Shown here piece after piece: positions 42,536 through 46,172 of a stretch of 46,172 bases of DNA (position 1 is its first letter; each line of letters begins with the position of its first letter). The translations under genes were made by a program, and so were the position numbers. Below the pieces are notes generated by a model, which worked only from the letters and a program-made list of their open reading frames with translations, was not told the origin of the DNA and did no database searches. The stretch is from Glomus cerebriforme. Its lineage: Eukaryota; Glomeromycota; Glomeromycetes; Glomerales; Glomeraceae. The stretch is taken from NCBI GenBank assembly GCA_003550305.1, contig QKYT01000040.1, positions 39,659-85,830 on the forward strand, in the 5' to 3' direction.

Positions 42536-43081
42536 CAGAGTTTAATGACTTCAATTGAAACCCTAAAACAATTGAAAATCACAGGGATTATCAATCAATG
42601 TTTGATAAATTTATCAAATTTACCCGAATGTAGTACACGATCATCCAATGAAGCTTCTTGAACTCTTATTATCGTTAGAAAAATCCAAAACATTCTGGCA
42701 GATTCGAAAATGTCATATGATGTGATAATATTTTTTTTTTGGTATTTATAAGCTTGTATAACTATCTCTATTTGAATAATTGATGATCCGTCACTCAAAT
42801 CAAAACTTCAAAAATTGCTGCGTCCGTTAATCTCGTACAAAAATCTATTTTTTAATAGGATTGTGATTTAAAAAATATATTGAGTGTTCTGCCTATGAAA
42901 AAAATATAATTTCTCTTGAGGCCAATACAAATACTGATCCTTATGAAACATTTTTTTATTCGTTTCTTTAATTCTTTTCGATTTATTACCATTTAAATAT
43001 AAGATTTTCAACCATTGATAAAAATGGAAGTTTAACAAAGCTATAGTTGTACTTGCAGTAATATTTACTACCATATATTCC
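42536..43081. other. Intergenic, no gene seen
   Basis: Short minus-strand frames at 42595-42798 and 42868-43074 lack paralogs and recognisable features. Not called. Confidence 0.4.
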
Positions 43082-43170
43082 TGAAAATAAGCACTCTATT
43101 CTGCTCATAATGCTGGCAAAGGTCTTAATAATGCGGGCCAGGTTGTTTACTTCCAGAGGTGCTTATTTTC
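43082..43170. mobile_element. Small inverted-repeat element
   Basis: The ends gaaaataagcac and gtgcttattttc are perfect 12-bp inverted repeats about 65 bases apart. The interior contains cataatgctggc and taatgcgggcca, words also seen in the 7627 foldback element. Non-coding; no clear target duplication. Confidence 0.55.
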
Positions 43171-44082
43171 GAAAATAAATCGAGATACGGTATTATTTTT
43201 AGTAAAGCAGATATATTAAACACAAAAATTAACCTATGTTATTCAATTAAAATAGAAAATTAAATACGATGTTGAAAATAAATTTAATTGGTCAAAAAAG
43301 ATTCATTGACCTAGATTTGGTAAGAAACATCAAACAAAAAGTAACTACTAATCGCAGCATAATGGATCGTCAAATGATCGGTATTTTATATACTGTATTT
43401 TACTGTATAATGTTCGGTGTTAAACTCCGTAATCCTGTTAACAAATAACGATTATATATTAATTGTACATAGAGAATGAATCAAAGAAAATGAATGATCG
43501 ATTTTCAATTAAGATTCAATTATTTGATCCCCAATTATACAGTACTGTATGTCCATCCTCCAATGAGCATTTTTGCTATTTTTTTTTTTTGTTTATCCCA
43601 AATAATGTAAAGAATCAGCGGCTTTATTTGAAAATTTGTTTATATCATTTCTTTGTTCAATATGTTTATTTATAGGTTCCATACATGTTTAGTCACATAT
43701 TTTACCGTGTTACAAAAATGTCTTATGAACAATAATAAACCGCAGCAAAGGCAAATCATATGATCACATGAGCCACTTGTTCGCCGTAATTCGGAAAAAA
43801 AGGGAACACAAATTTCTTTCACCCGCTTTATATAAAAAGGGATAAAATTCTTACACTTAAGTTCTTTTTTTTTGAACCATATCAAATACCAACACAATAA
43901 TATATTTTGTATATTTCGAATTCACCCAATTTTCAAATTTTTAATATTTTCACAATTTTTGTTTAACGCTACACGGCGTAACGCTACACAGCGTTTAATA
44001 AATTTGTTTTATCAGTTTTCTTTTTTAATTCATTGAATTAATTCATTGAGAAAATTCTATCGCGAGATTAATTTTCTTCAAT
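43171..44082. other. Intergenic; 15-bp tandem duplication
   Basis: aacgctacacggcgt and aacgctacacagcgt are adjacent at 43965-43994, and each unit can form a small acgc/gcgt stem. No gene seen. Confidence 0.5.
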
Positions 44083-44109
44083 TGAACATATATATATATA
44101 TATATATAT
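44083..44109 (+). repeat. (TA)n microsatellite
   Basis: About 13 TA units, followed by A and T runs in the region upstream of a family-E gene. Confidence 0.85.
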
Positions 44110-44413
44110 TAAAAAAAATTTTTTCTTTCTAATTTTTTTTTCATTTTATTCATTTTTAAACCTTTTCTTAAACCATTTCTGATAGAATTTAAATATAGAA
44201 TATTTTAAAGCATTAGCATATAGTAGAATATACTTCAAATTTCGTTCTTCAAATAATTACTTTTTTTTAAAAAAAAATAAATTTGATTTTTATGTTTGTA
44301 GAAATTAGAATTTATTTTTAAATTCGATGACAATCTATTAAATTCATTATCTGTTGGTGGTTAAAATTTTATACATCGTAACTGCGCCTTTTCCTAATCA
44401 CGTGCAAACAAAA

Positions 44414-44442
<29 letters not shown>

Positions 44443-44444
<2 letters not shown>

Positions 44445-45633
44445 GAATGAATTTAAATTTTTTCATTATACACCAAATGATGATAATTTTTATCTTGTAA
44501 ATTGTAAATTGATATTACAAGATTTAGTTACTTTGGATAATAATGGTTATGATCATGGATTCTTTTATCAATATTCAAATAATTCTGCAACAAATTATTT
44601 TATTATGTGTAAATTATTATCACATTTTTCAATTGTAAATATTTTAAATGATCAATTAATTGGAATAGATTCTGATATAATTAATTTGAAACGTGAAATA
44701 TTATCTTTAAATCAAAAATTCAATCTTGAACAAGATTTGAAAAATGTTCTTCCTTCTCATTTTATGAAAGATTATCATAATATTCCTGAAAGGAATATGA
44801 GAACGGATTTATATAATGGTAGTATGGATCCTTTTCATGGATATAATAATAATAATAATAATATACATTCAGGTCATTCAGTTTCAATTATTGATAATCA
44901 AAATAATCTTGGTAATTGTTATCCTCAACAAAATAGTGTCGGAACTTATACTCATCATTATAATTTCACAGACATGCAACAGCAACAAGTTGCTTATAAT
45001 AATATTCCACAACATATTCCTGATAGAAACATTAGACCAAATTATGGAAACTCATTTCACGAAAATATTGGGAATAATGCAATGATACCACAAGCTGTTC
45101 CACTGACAGATATTAATCAAAATAATAATAATGATAATCGTGATGATTGTGTTGCCATAAAGAGAGTTGATTATGTTCATCATTCACGACAACAAGTTGA
45201 TCTCTCACCACAACAACATGTTCTTGAGAAAGCAACAAGACCGGATACAAATTTATTCCATGAGAATAATATAATGACAACGCAAACTACAGATATTAAT
45301 CAAAATTATAATGATGATTGTTTGCCAAATAATGATTATATTGTTCGTCAAGATGTAATTGGAGTTAGAGATTATACTCAAGTCACTCCTCCACAGCAGC
45401 AATTTGATAATACTTCACATCACACTTCCGAGAAAGAAATAAGACAAAATTACACTCTCGAAAATAATGAAGATAATAATGTAATGACAACACAAGCCAT
45501 AATGATGACAGACACTAATCAAAATAATAATGATGGTGTTTTGCAAAGTAATGATTATACTTCTCACCAAGATGTAGTTGGAAATAATGACACTCATCCG
45601 CAGCAACAAACTCACAATAATTTTTCACATTAA
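44443..45633 (+). CDS. Family-E protein with long Asn/Gln-rich repeat tail
   Basis: Intronless, 396 codons; the ATG follows a long T tract (about 44409-44438). It starts almost at the module (MNEFKFFHYTPND), lacking the roughly 20-residue leader of the gene at 21584. Module 1 (5-25) has FYLVNCKLIL. Module 2 (40-68) has FFYQYSN, NYFIMCKLLSH and VNILN. LKREILSLNQKFNLEQDLKNVLP follows to about 104. The tail (114-396) is four degenerate repeats of about 67-75 residues (starts near 114, 186, 254 and 322), each with a (D/E)(K/R).IR start, FHE/FHG or equivalent, TTQ...TDxNQN and a YTxxxxxPQQQ end. Asn, Gln and Asp dominate. No transmembrane or signal segment. Function unknown. Confidence 0.88.
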
Positions 45634-46172
45634 ACCACCAACTTCAAATAAGAGAAAAATATAGTTTAATATGATAAATATAAGCTAAGAATGATAAGAA
45701 CTCTATGATAAGATTTTTACTTATTATATTTTATTATGTAAATTGATTTATAAAAAAAATAAAAAATGTCAAAAGAATAAAGAATGTTAGTAATATTTTT
45801 TTTAAATATAAAACACGTATCATGGTATAAATTTACATACATGAAGTTAATCCTAAAATTTTAAGAAAAAAATTTGAACTTAATTGAAAAATGTAATATT
45901 GTTCACAATTATATTTTTACTATCTACAAATAAAAAATGGAAATAATAATTTTACGCGGGGGCGTTGCAACGCATCCCCCCTTATATCACGTGATTAAAA
46001 TAAAATTTGATTGGTTTTTTTTAAACGCGTTGTTTGCATTTTGTATTTTTTCTTTTTTCTAGGAATACTGGAATAGCGAACCGTTTTTTATTTTTTAGGA
46101 ACGGCCTTGGAAACTTCGATCGGTGAGTTGATTTTTTTTTGAAATTAAGAACGTTAGTATAACACACTAATG
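45634..46172. other. Intergenic to window end; GC-rich hairpin
   Basis: No gene. A GC-rich hairpin at 45956-45981 (gcgggggcg, palindromic ttgcaa, cgcatcccccc) recalls the GC-rich ends of the foldback element at 34318 and may be a solo remnant. Confidence 0.5.

Noticed and set aside
42595..43074. Two minus-strand frames of 67-68 codons
   Set aside because: No similarity to E/F modules or known proteins. The nearby true relic is at 42379-42535 in other sequence.
43463..43897. Short frames on both strands
   Set aside because: No paralogs, hydrophobic/AT-driven composition, no features of real genes.
1..46172. tRNA, rRNA, CRISPR array, autonomous transposase or reverse transcriptase
   Set aside because: Looked for and not recognised; the repeats present are inverted or irregular tandem repeats, not evenly spaced CRISPR-type arrays.

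Overview
The window is AT-rich eukaryotic DNA. Genes either lack introns or carry short introns (44-114 nt) with GT..AG ends, homopolymer A/T tracts are frequent, and expanded families lie scattered among short inverted-repeat elements. One gene is a fungal-type secreted GDSL esterase and another a fungal-type F-box protein. Together these suggest a fungus with an AT-rich, repeat-rich genome, most like an arbuscular mycorrhizal fungus (Glomeromycota, for example Rhizophagus). No rRNA or universal marker gene is present, so the placement is inference.

1-16.5 kb is a same-strand array of large single-exon genes, called family A here, with an F-box-like N terminus: an intact copy at 1947-3704, a frameshifted copy at 7955-9710, and intact copies at 11319-13115 and 14716-16542. 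A short relic of the family lies at 6075-6180. The 3' flank of the first copy (3826-4640) is duplicated at 1-697, so the array probably began as tandem duplication and continues off the left edge. Its spacers hold foldback and terminal-inverted-repeat elements, a degenerate telomere-like tract and a dead minus-strand gene of another family (4894-5446).

19-24 kb and 30.8-45.6 kb hold two related unknown families, called E and F here. They share a short module with the pattern Y-x-V/I-x-C/Y followed by S..I..xLN. E proteins carry it twice and often end in a long Asn/Gln-rich tail built of about 60-75-residue repeats. F proteins carry it once between low-complexity arms. Apparently intact members are E at 21584-22672, 38247-38651 and 44443-45633, and F at 41301-41798. 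Broken copies or relics lie at 4894, 19012, 24000, 30820, 33254, 39327, 39841 and 42379. Relics outnumber live copies, which points to rapid gene birth and death.

26-30.2 kb holds two ordinary genes on the minus strand: a two-exon F-box protein (26229-27335) and a six-exon secreted GDSL/SGNH esterase (28735-30156), whose exon structure was worked out here from splice sites and motif continuity. A 250-N assembly gap lies at 25806-26055.

The remainder is intergenic and rich in mobile-element debris. The best case is a GC-rich foldback element at 34318-34476 with a 10-bp target-site duplication. No tRNA, rRNA, CRISPR array or autonomous transposase/retroelement gene was recognised. The undescribed system most worth pursuing is the E/F module family, followed by the family-A F-box-like array.
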